64,000 bases of DNA from Pontivivens insulae (GCF_900302495.1 NZ_OMKW01000003.1:62001-126000); one strand, 5' to 3'; counted from the first letter of the stretch, positions 17,217 to 26,026 are shown. The notes: generated by a model not told the origin, from the letters alone. A program made the numbers and translations.

Positions 17217-18121
17217 AGACGCGCATTCAGAAAGGCGATTTCGCGCTCCTGATACGCCCGCGCAATCTCCAGCTCGAAGGCATCAAAGGCGTGGATGCCG
17301 CCGGGATAGACCGCCAGTTCGGTCCGGTTGCCGGCACCGACCCAGCGGGCCGCCATCATCAGCGTATCGTCGAGAAGCGGATCGAGTGTGCCGATCTGAA
17401 ACAGGGCTGGTGGCATGTCGGAGAGATCCGCATGAAGTGGGGACGCCGCACGACGCGCCTCGGCTCCCATCTGCATATTCGCGACAAACCACTTTATGGT
17501 TGGCGTCGACAGGACTAGCTGACGGCCCCCCCACAGCGCAGCACTTGGCGTAAGGTCAAGATCGAAGCACCCGTAGTTCAGGATGACCCCGTCGACCTTG
17601 ATGCCACGATCCCGCAGGGCAAGCGCGGTGAGCGCCGAAAGGTGCCCGCCTGCACTTTCTCCACCGATGAACAAGGGGCCGGGACGCTCTGCCGCCCAAA
17701 GGGCCGCAGCAAGGCAATCATCAAAACAGGCAGGCCATGGATTCTCAGGCGCGAGGCGGTATTCGACCGCTGCAACCTCCAGACCCGTTGCCTCGGCCAA
17801 GGCATGATTGCGGGTGTCGTAGTGCCACGGGCGCCCGAGTGTCCAGCCGCCGCCGTGAATGTGCAAATAGGTCCCGCGGCCACGCCCCTCGGCCAGACGC
17901 ACACGGCCGTTTGGGATGTCTTCCCACCGACAGTCCTCATGCGGTCCTTGCAGCGGGAAAATGCCACGTCCCTCGTCACGCGCCTTGCGCGTCAGCACCG
18001 GGTCAACCTTGTGTGCCGGGGGCAGGTTTGCCGTCTCTTCCTCAAACCGGTCGATGAAGGCGCGGGTTTCCTGAGAGATGGCATCCGCACGAAACAGGGC
18101 CGGGTCGAGGGTGAAGGACAT
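17213..18121 (-). CDS. alpha/beta hydrolase (hormone-sensitive-lipase/esterase type)
   Basis: 302 residues. The oxyanion-hole motif HGGGWTLG and the nucleophile elbow GESAGGH mark an HSL-family carboxylesterase; Asp and His near DPLLDDT and GGIHAFD complete the triad. Likely a cytoplasmic esterase for small acyl esters. The ATG at 18121 with GGAG about 8 bases upstream is preferred to an in-frame ATG 30 bases earlier. Its neighbours olsB (lipid acylation) and the kinase suggest no clear common pathway. Confidence 0.85.
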   Translation of the reverse strand: MSFTLDPALFRADAISQETRAFIDRFEEETANLPPAHKVDPVLTRKARDEGRGIFPLQGPHEDCRWEDIPNGRVRLAEGRGRGTYLHIHGGGWTLGRPWHYDTRNHALAEATGLEVAAVEYRLAPENPWPACFDDCLAAALWAAERPGPLFIGGESAGGHLSALTALALRDRGIKVDGVILNYGCFDLDLTPSAALWGGRQLVLSTPTIKWFVANMQMGAEARRAASPLHADLSDMPPALFQIGTLDPLLDDTLMMAARWVGAGNRTELAVYPGGIHAFDAFELEIARAYQEREIAFLNARL

Positions 18122-18165
18122 CGGGACATCTCCAATTCTGGTCGACGCCACGCTAGCGCGCCGAC

Positions 18166-18903
18166 CTATTGGGCGGAAGCCCTCAACAGCCGGGCCCGTG
18201 CGGGGGGAATGCCTTTGATCTCAAGCCCCGTGAAAACGTGCATCGTGTTCAGGTCCCGATCCACCACCGCGTGATCCGAAACCCACCCCCCCATCACCAG
18301 ATAGGTGCGCAAGAGCGGCGGCATCCCTGTCATCGCAGCCTTCAAGTCGGGTTTGCGCGCGCCCAGCCGCCGGGCAAAATCGAAGATCGCGGGCGCTTTA
18401 ACCCGTGGCAGCCAGCGTTTGGGCGCAAGATGTTTTTGATTGAGCAGTGCGAACGCATCCATATAGCTGTCCGCCTCGGTGCCGTGGAAGGACGAGCAGC
18501 CAAAGAGCATCTCCACATCATTCGCATCGACATAGCGGACCATGGCCCCCCACGCGATGCGCAGAATGTCCGGGTCGCGGTAATCGGGGTGAATGCAAAA
18601 GCGCCCCATCTCAACCATCGCACCGGGATAATCCGCAAGGGCCGAAAGCTCGTAATATTGGGCCGAATAGCTCTGAGCGATCGCTGCGCCATTCTCAAGC
18701 GGAAGCATTCGATAGCAGCAGACGAGCGTGCCATCGCGCGTGTCTTCCACCAGAACATGGGTGCAGCGCGCGTCGAAATCATCTGCATCAACACCGGCCG
18801 CATCGCCGCGAAAGGTGAGCGCGCGCAGGCTTTGTGCGCGGGCGACATCTTCTGCGCTCACGCCAACTCGCGCGGCATATCGACCTCGTGAAAACAGTGG
18901 CAT
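18166..18903 (-). CDS. olsB: L-ornithine N-alpha-acyltransferase (ornithine lipid synthesis)
   Basis: A 245-residue acyltransferase of the OlsB group, which transfers a 3-hydroxyacyl chain from ACP to ornithine. It shows the start FSRGRYAARVG, the central VEMGRFCIHPDYRD and the end LRTYLVMGGWVSDHAVVDRDLNTMHVF that typify the family. Ornithine lipids replace phospholipids under phosphate limitation and are abundant in marine Rhodobacteraceae. The second enzyme, OlsA, is often adjacent in this family but is not here; the PlsC-type gene at 46.5-47.2 kb is a possible but unproven partner. Confidence 0.88.
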   Translation of the reverse strand: MPLFSRGRYAARVGVSAEDVARAQSLRALTFRGDAAGVDADDFDARCTHVLVEDTRDGTLVCCYRMLPLENGAAIAQSYSAQYYELSALADYPGAMVEMGRFCIHPDYRDPDILRIAWGAMVRYVDANDVEMLFGCSSFHGTEADSYMDAFALLNQKHLAPKRWLPRVKAPAIFDFARRLGARKPDLKAAMTGMPPLLRTYLVMGGWVSDHAVVDRDLNTMHVFTGLEIKGIPPARARLLRASAQ

Positions 18904-18980
18904 GGCGACCTCCCGGTGCTGACCCTATATCTGTTATCAAAAGGGGCACGCGCCCGATAATTTCAAGCAGAAGGATCGTC

Positions 18981-19379
18981 ATGCACGAAAAATTCACAAA
19001 ATCCGAAGCGGAGTGGAAAGAGCAACTCGACGCCCTGGAATTCAAGGTGCTGCGCAAAAAGGGGACGGAGCGTGCGGGCACGCATGACAACTTCCCCAAA
19101 GAGCCAGGCACATTCATGTGCAAGGGCTGCGGGGCACCGCTCTTCGAGCAATCCGCAAAGTTTGAAAGCGGAACAGGCTGGCCGAGCTTTTTCCAACCCA
19201 TCGAACCGGAAGCCGTGGAAGAACATGACGACCGCTCGTTTTTCATGCGGCGCACGGAAGTGGTCTGCGCTCGCTGCGACGGCCATCTGGGGCATGTCTT
19301 CCCGGACGGGCCACAGCCAACAGGCCTGCGCTATTGCATGAACGGTGTCGCACTCAGCTTCGAGCCTGAAAGCGACTGA
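18981..19379 (+). CDS. msrB: peptide-methionine (R)-S-oxide reductase
   Basis: 132 residues, the normal length for a cytoplasmic MsrB. Zinc is held by Cys47/Cys50 and Cys96/Cys99; the catalytic Cys119 lies in RYCMNGVAL, and ESGTGWPSF forms the substrate pocket. It repairs the R epimer of oxidised methionine. Translation starts at ATG 18981 after AGAAGGA. A strong terminator follows 22 bases after the stop, so it is a single-gene unit. Confidence 0.96.
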   Translation: MHEKFTKSEAEWKEQLDALEFKVLRKKGTERAGTHDNFPKEPGTFMCKGCGAPLFEQSAKFESGTGWPSFFQPIEPEAVEEHDDRSFFMRRTEVVCARCDGHLGHVFPDGPQPTGLRYCMNGVALSFEPESD

Positions 19380-19401
19380 ACCCGAACTGAGTGAAATCGA
19401 A

Positions 19402-19431
19402 AGGCCGGGCGGATCAGGCCCGGCCTTTTTT
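19402..19431 (+). terminator. rho-independent terminator of msrB
   Basis: The 9-bp GC-rich stem AGGCCGGGC / GCCCGGCCT (19402-19410 and 19418-19426) with a 7-base loop is followed by six T residues. In the other direction the stem is flanked by three T only, so it may work weakly for the convergent bamE transcript. Confidence 0.85.
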
Positions 19432-19435
19432 GCGA

Positions 19436-19873
19436 TCAGTTGCCGACCAGCCCTGCGGGGTTGAACAGGCCACCCAGGATCTGGTCGATGACGGTGAGTT
19501 CGTCGCCGAAGGTCTCTGTCACGCGGGTGACCAGCGGCACCGCGCGGCCATCCTGAAGGCCGTAGACAGTCACATCCCGCACGACATCATTCTCATCGAA
19601 TTGCACGGCCACCACGCGACGGTCGACCAGCTCGGGCGCTTCGTAAAGATAGGTCGAGGTGGTGGAGGACACGTAGTACCACGCATCATCTTCCAGAACG
19701 CCCAGATCGCTGGGGCGACCCAACGCGCCGCCGACCGTCTGCTTTGTGGACTGGCCGACGACAATATCATCCAACTCGCTGTCGGGCGGGGCATAGCCAT
19801 GGGACTGGAGCGTCGGCGCACAGGCTGCAAGCCCGGTGGCGATCATCAGAGCTGGAATGGCCTTGCGTGTCAT
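19436..19873 (-). CDS. bamE: outer membrane assembly lipoprotein BamE
   Basis: A 145-residue lipoprotein: signal MTRKAIPALMIATGLAAC (lipobox L-A-A-C), then the SmpA/OmlA fold with IVVGQSTKQTVGGALGRPSDLG, DDAWYYVSS and VAVQFDENDVVRDVTVYGL. BamE stabilises the BAM complex that inserts beta-barrel proteins. It is divergent from the DUF177 gene, the usual neighbour in alphaproteobacteria. ATG 19873 is chosen because the signal peptide begins there. Confidence 0.9.
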   Translation of the reverse strand: MTRKAIPALMIATGLAACAPTLQSHGYAPPDSELDDIVVGQSTKQTVGGALGRPSDLGVLEDDAWYYVSSTTSTYLYEAPELVDRRVVAVQFDENDVVRDVTVYGLQDGRAVPLVTRVTETFGDELTVIDQILGGLFNPAGLVGN

Positions 19874-19978
19874 CGTTTGCGTCCCCGTCGGCGTTTCGCA
19901 CTTGTCACGGTTTGGTAGCCCGCCCATCTTGTCATGACAAGGAATGACCGCACGGTTCGTGCAATGACGGAGGGTTTC

Positions 19979-20542
19979 ATGGCTGGCAAGGGTGATGGTG
20001 GGGCGAAGACGGCGCTTGAATTCTCACGCCCCCGCATGAGCCATATCCTGATCCGTGAGCGCGACCACAAATTCGATGAAAGTGCGGATGCGCAAGAACA
20101 GGCCGCGCTTGCCGATCTTTTCGGTGCGATTTCCGTCGACAAATTCCGCTTTGCAGGCACCGTGACCGTCACGCCGGAAGAGGGTCTGATCCTGAACGCG
20201 CGTGTGCAGGCCACGGTGATCCAGCGCTGTGTTGTGTCTCTCCAACCCGTTCCGGCCAAAATTGATGAGCGGGTCCGACGCTATTATGACCCCGCACTCG
20301 ACCCGGAGCAGGTCGATTTTTCCGCGGATGAGGATGAAGAGGTGGAGGCCCTGCCCCGCACGCTCGACCTTGGCCTTGTCGCGATTGAGGCGGCTGCGCT
20401 GGCCCTGCCCCCCTACCCGCGCGCAGAAGGGGCAGAAATTGCGCAGGCCGACGACGAGGTGCCAGAGGACGACGCGGAAGAGCGCAAACCTTTTGCCGCC
20501 CTCGCCGCGCTGCGCCAAAAGATGGGTGACGGTGAAAGCTGA
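19979..20542 (+). CDS. DUF177/YceD-family protein
   Basis: A 187-residue acidic protein. YceD proteins are cytoplasmic and usually encoded directly before rpmF; they have been linked to 23S rRNA accumulation, but their biochemical role is unsettled. LFGAISVDKFRFAGTVTV and RCVVSLQPVPAKIDERVRRYY match the family core, with a C-terminal region rich in Glu/Asp. ATG 19979 has GGAGGG at 19969-19974; an upstream ATG at 19934 lacks a ribosome site. Here rpmF lies about 3.1 kb downstream because a LysR-MttB-pentapeptide block separates them. Confidence 0.85.
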   Translation: MAGKGDGGAKTALEFSRPRMSHILIRERDHKFDESADAQEQAALADLFGAISVDKFRFAGTVTVTPEEGLILNARVQATVIQRCVVSLQPVPAKIDERVRRYYDPALDPEQVDFSADEDEEVEALPRTLDLGLVAIEAAALALPPYPRAEGAEIAQADDEVPEDDAEERKPFAALAALRQKMGDGES

Positions 20543-20558
20543 TCCGTACTTTCGGGCA

Positions 20559-21410
20559 CTAGCTGAGCGTTCTGAGTGAGATCGAATGCCGAAGCGCCTC
20601 AAGCGCCAGAACGATATTGGGCTTGTGGCTTTGCCGGATATGCACCGCCGAAAAGACCGGCTGCGTGATGACCGGCGCGTCTTCGACCAGTTTCAAGTCG
20701 GTTCGGCTCAAAGCCATCCGCCGTGGCAAATAGGTCGTGCCCCCTGAGCGGGCCAGAAAATCGAGCGCCAGTTCCTCGTTCCCCGCCCAGATCGTACCGT
20801 TGGACAGGTCCGGCAGCAGGGCGGCGTGCTGGCGGATGAAGCTCTTGGTATATCCATTGTTGATGTAACTTTGCTGGCGCACATCTGCCAGTTGCGGCCC
20901 ATGGGTTGAGACCATTACAAAGGCGGCCTCCCCCTCCTGCTTGATCTGAAGATCCGGCAGATAGCGCGGCGCAAATAGAAGTGCTACATCCACCAATCCG
21001 ACGGCGAGATCGCGCGTAATCTGTTCGGAATAATCTGCCTGAATGTCGATGGCGAGTTCGGGCTTGCGCGCGCGCAGCGCCAACACCCAATCAACCAGCA
21101 CAAGCTTGCTGAGGCTGAACTGGCCCGAAAGGTTCAGGATCTCCTCGTAATCCGTGCCAGAGGCGACCGACCGGCGCGCCTGATCCCACGATGTCTTGAT
21201 CTGACGGGCATGTTCCTCAAAGCGCAGCCCCGTCGACGTTGGCGTGGCACCCGATTGCCCACGCTCGAACAATGTCGCGCCAAGATCCGATTCCAGCTTG
21301 CGGATCCGCCCGCTGACACTCGATTGCGAAATGTCGAGCCGGGCCGCGGTCTGGTTGAAATTCCGCGTCTCAAGCACATCGAGAAATGTTTCGAGAAGAA
21401 CGATATCCAT
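20559..21410 (-). CDS. LysR-family transcriptional regulator
   Basis: 283 residues. The winged HTH is at about 1-60 (FLDVLETRNFNQTAARLDISQSSVSGRIRKLE) and is followed by a LysR substrate-binding domain. It is transcribed away from the MttB-like gene with 107 bases between the starts, the classic arrangement for a regulator of its divergent neighbour. Inverted repeats in that gap (21425-21457) are candidate binding sites. The inducer is unknown but could be the methylated amine used by the MttB-like protein. Confidence 0.88.
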   Translation of the reverse strand: MDIVLLETFLDVLETRNFNQTAARLDISQSSVSGRIRKLESDLGATLFERGQSGATPTSTGLRFEEHARQIKTSWDQARRSVASGTDYEEILNLSGQFSLSKLVLVDWVLALRARKPELAIDIQADYSEQITRDLAVGLVDVALLFAPRYLPDLQIKQEGEAAFVMVSTHGPQLADVRQQSYINNGYTKSFIRQHAALLPDLSNGTIWAGNEELALDFLARSGGTTYLPRRMALSRTDLKLVEDAPVITQPVFSAVHIRQSHKPNIVLALEALRHSISLRTLS

Positions 21411-21424
21411 ATGCGCAGCTTTAC

Positions 21425-21457
21425 CGATTGTACTCCCCCATACAATCGATTGTTACA
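21425..21457. promoter_or_regulatory. nested inverted repeats between lysR and the MttB-like gene
   Basis: CGATTGTA at 21425-21432 is repeated inverted as TACAATCG at 21441-21448 with an 8-base spacer, and the second arm overlaps a perfect 12-bp palindrome ACAATCGATTGT (21442-21453). Three related half-sites in about 30 bases of a LysR-type divergent promoter are a probable binding region for that regulator. Confidence 0.5.
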
Positions 21458-21517
21458 GGGTCAGCCGTCAGCTACGCATTTTGCATAAGATTGCAAAACC
21501 GCACCAAGAGGCCCGCC

Positions 21518-23074
21518 ATGAACGACGAAACGCCAGCCCGACGGCCACGACGCGGCGGGGGCCGCAATGCGCGGGTCGCCCTTCGTAGCGCACCGTTGGA
21601 AGATGCCGCCCGCCCGGTCCGCGCCGGCCTGTCCGGTGGTAAATACCGTGCGTTGACCGACGCTGAGGTTCTGAGGATTCACGAAGCGGCGCTGACCCTG
21701 CTGGAAGAGGTCGGAATGGCCTTGGCACCCGACAGTGGTGTCGCGTTGATGACCGCCTATGGCGCAATCTACAGTGAAGAGGACAAGCGCCTGCGCTATC
21801 CCCGCGAGGTCGTTGAGCGCGCGCTGAAGCAAGCGCAGAAACAGGTGACACTGTTCGCACGGGATCCCAAACACGATCTCGACCTGTCGGGCACGCGCGT
21901 CCACTACGGAACGGCGGGTGCGGCGGTCCACCTCGCGGATGCGGAGATAGGTGAATATCCCGAAAGCACGCTGGCCGACCTTTATAATGCCGCGAAGATC
22001 ACCGATCAGCTCGACAACGTGCATTTCTTCCAGCGCTGCATGGTCGCGCGCGACGTGCTCGACAATCGGGAAATGGATCTCAACACGCTCTATGCCTGTG
22101 TTTCGGGCACCAGCAAGCATATCGGCACATCTTTCACCGAGCCTGCCTTTGCCGCAGACGGTTTAGAGATGCTGCACATCATTGCCGGTGGCGAAGACGC
22201 GTGGCGCGCGCGCCCCTTCGTGCTGAACACCAATTGTTTTGTCGTGCCACCGATGAAATTCGCAACCGAGTCCTGCGAAGTCATGGAGGTTTGCGTGCGC
22301 GGTGGGATGCCGGTCTTGCTGCTCTCGGCCGGGATGGCCGGGGCAACAGCGCCCGCGCCACTCGCCGCAGTCATCGCACAGGCGGTTGCGGAGTGTTTGG
22401 CAGGCCTTGTCTATGTTCAGGCGATCAAGCCGGGTGCGCCCGCGGTCATGGGCACATGGCCCTTCGTCGTGGACCTGCGCACCGGTGCGATGAGCTCAGG
22501 CTCTGCCGAGCAAGCCCTGCTGTCGGCGGCTTGTGCCCAGATGGGGCAGTTCTATGACCTGCCGACGGGCGCACCGGGCGGGATGAGTGATGCCAAGTTC
22601 CCCGATGCACAATCGGGCGCAGAGCACGCGATGGCCAGCACCATGGCCGGGCTGGCCGGGCTGAACATGGTCTATGAGGCGGCGGGGATGTATTCGTCGC
22701 TGCTCGGGTTCTCCCTCGAAGGGCTGATTCTTGATGATGATGTGCTGGGGCAATGTATGCGCTGCGTGCGCGGCATCGAAGTCACGGAGGACAACCTGAA
22801 CCTCGACCTGATCAAGTCCGTCTGCCTCGACGGTCCGGGGCACTATCTGGGGGCAGATCAGACGCTTGGTATGATGCAGACTGAATATTTCTATCCACAG
22901 CACAGCGATCGCATGTCCCCAAAGGAATGGGACGAAAAGAACCGTCCGCAACTGCTGCAAAAGGCAATCGACCGCAAACACGACATCCTGTCGAAACCCG
23001 GCTGGTCGCGCCTCTCACCTGAGATTGATGCGGCGGTCCGTGCCCGCTTCAACATCCATCTCAACGAAATCTGA
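21518..23074 (+). CDS. trimethylamine methyltransferase (MttB) family protein, no pyrrolysine
   Basis: A 518-residue member of the MttB superfamily. Such enzymes move a methyl group from a quaternary or tertiary amine to a corrinoid protein. Conserved stretches include LLEEVGMALAPDSG, TEPAFAADGLEML, GTWPFVVDLRTGAMSSGSAEQ and LPTGAPGGMSDAKFPDAQSG. The frame has no internal TAG, so it belongs to the non-pyrrolysine group, of which glycine-betaine methyltransferases are the known examples; its substrate is open. The N-terminal 35 residues are Arg/Ala rich. No corrinoid protein (MttC) or activator gene is adjacent. Confidence 0.82.
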   Translation: MNDETPARRPRRGGGRNARVALRSAPLEDAARPVRAGLSGGKYRALTDAEVLRIHEAALTLLEEVGMALAPDSGVALMTAYGAIYSEEDKRLRYPREVVERALKQAQKQVTLFARDPKHDLDLSGTRVHYGTAGAAVHLADAEIGEYPESTLADLYNAAKITDQLDNVHFFQRCMVARDVLDNREMDLNTLYACVSGTSKHIGTSFTEPAFAADGLEMLHIIAGGEDAWRARPFVLNTNCFVVPPMKFATESCEVMEVCVRGGMPVLLLSAGMAGATAPAPLAAVIAQAVAECLAGLVYVQAIKPGAPAVMGTWPFVVDLRTGAMSSGSAEQALLSAACAQMGQFYDLPTGAPGGMSDAKFPDAQSGAEHAMASTMAGLAGLNMVYEAAGMYSSLLGFSLEGLILDDDVLGQCMRCVRGIEVTEDNLNLDLIKSVCLDGPGHYLGADQTLGMMQTEYFYPQHSDRMSPKEWDEKNRPQLLQKAIDRKHDILSKPGWSRLSPEIDAAVRARFNIHLNEI

Positions 23075-23081
23075 TCGCAAC

Positions 23082-23117
23082 CACTTGCGGCGAGCGTTAC
23101 CGCGCGTGCCGCAAGTG
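23082..23117. terminator. hairpin between convergent MttB-like and pentapeptide genes
   Basis: A perfect 10-bp stem, CACTTGCGGC (23082-23091) with GCCGCAAGTG (23108-23117), fills the gap between the two stop codons. There is no T-tract on either side, so it is a possible shared, rho-assisted or 3'-end-protecting structure rather than a classic terminator. Confidence 0.4.
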
Positions 23118-23462
23118 TCAGTCCTGGCGGGCCTCATAAGCAGCCAGCAGATCGGTTACGAGGATGCCGTCGATCCGCATCCCCGACAGATTCGCATCCG
23201 TAATCGTGGCGTTAGTGAAATTGATATTGTTGAACCGGGCGCCCGACAGGTTGACGTTCTCGTAAGTGGCTTCCGCCAGATTGACGTCGTCAAAGCGGCA
23301 GCCCTGAAGATTGCTTTCCTCAACCGATGCATTGCGCATCAGCGTCCACAAACGCGCATCATCCAGCTTCACCCCGTCGAAATGCGCACCGGTCATATCG
23401 GCACGCTCGAAATGCGTACCCTGCAGCTGTTTTCCATTGAAAGGATTGGCATTTTCGGTCAT
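23118..23462 (-). CDS. pentapeptide-repeat protein
   Basis: A 114-residue protein composed almost wholly of pentapeptide repeats of the A(D/N)LXX kind, such as ERADMTGAHFDGVKL, SNLQGCRFDDVNLAEATYENVNLSGARF and DANLSGMRI. This fold is a right-handed square beta-helix. Some members mimic DNA and protect gyrase, others are structural; short ones such as this cannot be assigned. There is no signal peptide from ATG 23462. It sits at the end of the block inserted between the DUF177 gene and rpmF. Confidence 0.8.
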   Translation of the reverse strand: MTENANPFNGKQLQGTHFERADMTGAHFDGVKLDDARLWTLMRNASVEESNLQGCRFDDVNLAEATYENVNLSGARFNNINFTNATITDANLSGMRIDGILVTDLLAAYEARQD

Positions 23463-23671
23463 GTGCTCTCTCACCTGAGGATGGGTGCGGGATTGCTCCC
23501 GCATCTGCCGTGAGACTAGCACAGAATCCCCTTGCACAACGCCGTGCAATGCGTATTTTGCCGCTCTCATTCAGATACGGTGTTCGGACCGCACGTCGAC
23601 GTGCGTTTTCGCCTGCCGGACACGAGATAGCGAAGCCGGGGGAGAGACCTCCGAAGAACCGAGGTTGAGAC

Positions 23672-23878
23672 ATGGCAGTCCCAAAGAGCAAGATCACCCC
23701 GTCCAAGCGCGGTATGCGTCGTGCACATGACGCCCTGGTGGCAGCGAACCCGAACGAGTGCTCCAACTGTGGCGAACTGCGCCGCCCGCACCACGTTTGC
23801 CCGTCCTGCGGCCACTATGCCGATAAAGAAATCGTGGCGATGGTCGATGATATCGACCTAGACGAAGACGCAGCGTAA
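23672..23878 (+). CDS. rpmF: 50S ribosomal protein L32
   Basis: 68 residues, beginning [20 protein letters not shown] as is usual for L32. A zinc ribbon is kept as CSNC and CPSC. It is the first gene of the conserved rpmF-plsX-fabH series, which ties ribosome and membrane-lipid synthesis, and is separated from plsX by 69 bases. Confidence 0.98.
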   Translation: MAVPKSKITPSKRGMRRAHDALVAANPNECSNCGELRRPHHVCPSCGHYADKEIVAMVDDIDLDEDAA

Positions 23879-23947
23879 CGTTAGCTCATAGACCTACCCA
23901 AACAGGGTGCGCCAAAGCAGCGCGCCTGGCAGGAGGCAGAGCAAGAC

Positions 23948-25009
23948 ATGTCACGCGACATCGTCATATCAATAGACGCGATGGGCGGGGATACCGGCCC
24001 ATCTGCTGTTGTTGGCGGCATGGTGAAGTCCGCCCGCAAGAACAATGAAATCCGCTATATCGTCCATGGGGACGAGGCGGTGCTTCGCCCTCTCATCGAA
24101 AAACGCCGTGAACTGATCGACATTACCGAGATTAGACACGCTGATGATGTCATCCCGATGACGGAAAAGCCGTCACATGCGATGCGCCATGGCAAGAACA
24201 GCTCCATGTGGGCCACGCTGCAAACGGTTGAAAAAGGCGATGCCGCCGCAGCCGTGTCCTGCGGGAACACGGGCGCACTGATGGCGATCTCTATGCTGCG
24301 CTTGCGCAAGGCACCGGGCGTGGATCGCCCCGCAATCGCGGTCCTTTGGCCAAACAAGGGCGGGGATGCCCCCCATAACATCGTTCTCGACGTCGGCGCG
24401 GACATTAAGGCTGAGGCCAAGGACCTCGTCCAATATGCCATCATGGGCGCTGTCTATGCCCGGCAGGGGCTAGAGCTTGCCCGGCCCAAGGTCGGCCTGC
24501 TCAATGTCGGCACAGAAGATCACAAGGGCCGCGCCGCCTTGCAAGAGGCCGCCCGCGCGCTCGAAGAGCTCGCCAAGGATCCCGAAGCTAAGATTGAGTT
24601 TGTGGGCTTTGTCGAGGGCAGCGACATGGCCTCGGAAGATGTCGACGTCATCGTGACCGATGGGTTCACAGGCAATGTCGCGCTCAAAACTGCCGAAGGC
24701 ACAGCACAGCAGATTCGCGGCTTCCTGAGGGAAGCGATGGAGCATACGATCTTCAGCAGGATCGGCGCGCTGTTTGCGTTGACCTCCCTGCGCCGCCTGC
24801 AAAAACGCCTCGACCCCCGCCGGGTCAACGGAGGGGTCTTTTTGGGGCTGAATGGCGCAGTTGTGAAATCTCACGGCTCTGCCGATGCCACCGGCGTGTC
24901 CGCCGCAATCAAACTGGCCTTCCGGCTGGCCAAGTCGGGATTCACCGAATCCGTGACCAAGCGCGTCGCAGAGCACGCGACCAAAGCACAATCCGAATCT
25001 GAAAGCTGA
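23948..25009 (+). CDS. plsX: phosphate acyltransferase PlsX
   Basis: 353 residues. PlsX makes acyl-phosphate from acyl-ACP, the donor for glycerol-3-phosphate acylation by PlsY. The N-terminus SIDAMGGDTGPSAVVGG, SCGNTGALMA, NVGTEDHKG and VTDGFTGNVALKTAEG are diagnostic. The stop is four bases before the fabH start, so the two are co-translated. Confidence 0.97.
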   Translation: MSRDIVISIDAMGGDTGPSAVVGGMVKSARKNNEIRYIVHGDEAVLRPLIEKRRELIDITEIRHADDVIPMTEKPSHAMRHGKNSSMWATLQTVEKGDAAAAVSCGNTGALMAISMLRLRKAPGVDRPAIAVLWPNKGGDAPHNIVLDVGADIKAEAKDLVQYAIMGAVYARQGLELARPKVGLLNVGTEDHKGRAALQEAARALEELAKDPEAKIEFVGFVEGSDMASEDVDVIVTDGFTGNVALKTAEGTAQQIRGFLREAMEHTIFSRIGALFALTSLRRLQKRLDPRRVNGGVFLGLNGAVVKSHGSADATGVSAAIKLAFRLAKSGFTESVTKRVAEHATKAQSESES

Positions 25010-25012
25010 ACC

Positions 25013-25990
25013 ATGACTGTCATACGCGCTGTCCCCATCGGAACCGGTCACTATCTGCCGGAACGCGTTGTAGAGAATGCATGGTTCACCGAAAGGCTCG
25101 AAACCACGGATGAGTGGATTCGCACCCGGTCAGGCATCGAACGACGTCATTTCGCGGCAGAGGGTCAGAAGACATCTGATCTTGCCATAGAGGCCGCGCG
25201 CGCCGCCCTCGCCGATACCGGCCTGCAAGGCTCAGATATTGATGCGATTGTGCTGGCGACAGCGACACCGGATCAGACCTTTCCCTCCACCGCGACCCGG
25301 GTTCAGCATGCGATTGGCATGACTTCGGGCTATGCCTTTGACCTGCAGGCGGTCTGCGCCGGTTTCATCTTTGCGCTGGCCAATGCCAATGCATTGATCG
25401 TGTCTGGTCAGGCGCGGCGCGTGATGGTGATTGGGGCAGAGACCTTCTCGCGCATTCTCGACTGGGAAGATCGCGCGACCTGCGTCCTGTTCGGCGACGG
25501 CGCCGGGGCACTGATTCTCGAAGCGCGCGAAGGTGAGGGCACCTCGACCGATCAGGGGATTCTCTCAACGGACCTGCATTCGGACGGACAGTTCAATGAC
25601 CTGCTCTATGTCGATGGCGGGGTCTCCTCGACCGGGACAGTCGGCGTTCTGAAGATGCAGGGCCGAGAGGTCTTCAAGCATGCCGTCAGCAAGTTGACCG
25701 CAGCAGGTCACGCCGCAATGGAAAAGGCTGGCGTCACCTCCGACGAGGTATCGGCGGTTGTCCCACATCAGGCGAATCTTCGTATTATCAAGGCAGTGGC
25801 CCAGAAGATGAACCTGACAGATGACCGTATCGTCATCACCGTACAGGACCATGGCAACACGTCTGCCGCCTCTATCCCGCTCGCCATGTCCGTCGCACGC
25901 ACATCGGGCCGGGTGAAGGCAGGCGATCTGGTCTTGATGGAAGCGATCGGCGGTGGTCTGGCCTGGGGGGCCGCCTTGATGCGTTGGTGA
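25013..25990 (+). CDS. fabH: beta-ketoacyl-ACP synthase III
   Basis: 325 residues. FabH condenses acetyl-CoA with malonyl-ACP to start fatty-acid synthesis. The catalytic triad is Cys115 (QAVCAGF), His252 (PHQANLR) and Asn282 (GNTSAAS), all present. It is located directly behind plsX, and ihfA follows 104 bases later. Confidence 0.97.
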   Translation: MTVIRAVPIGTGHYLPERVVENAWFTERLETTDEWIRTRSGIERRHFAAEGQKTSDLAIEAARAALADTGLQGSDIDAIVLATATPDQTFPSTATRVQHAIGMTSGYAFDLQAVCAGFIFALANANALIVSGQARRVMVIGAETFSRILDWEDRATCVLFGDGAGALILEAREGEGTSTDQGILSTDLHSDGQFNDLLYVDGGVSSTGTVGVLKMQGREVFKHAVSKLTAAGHAAMEKAGVTSDEVSAVVPHQANLRIIKAVAQKMNLTDDRIVITVQDHGNTSAASIPLAMSVARTSGRVKAGDLVLMEAIGGGLAWGAALMRW

Positions 25991-26026
25991 CAAACCGCAC
26001 CAAAATCGCCTGCCAAGTCGTTGTTA

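Noticed and set aside
18834-19379. Longer MsrB starting at 18834
   Set aside because: The extra N-terminal 49 residues overlap olsB on the other strand and are Arg-rich; ATG 18981 has a ribosome site and the normal family start.
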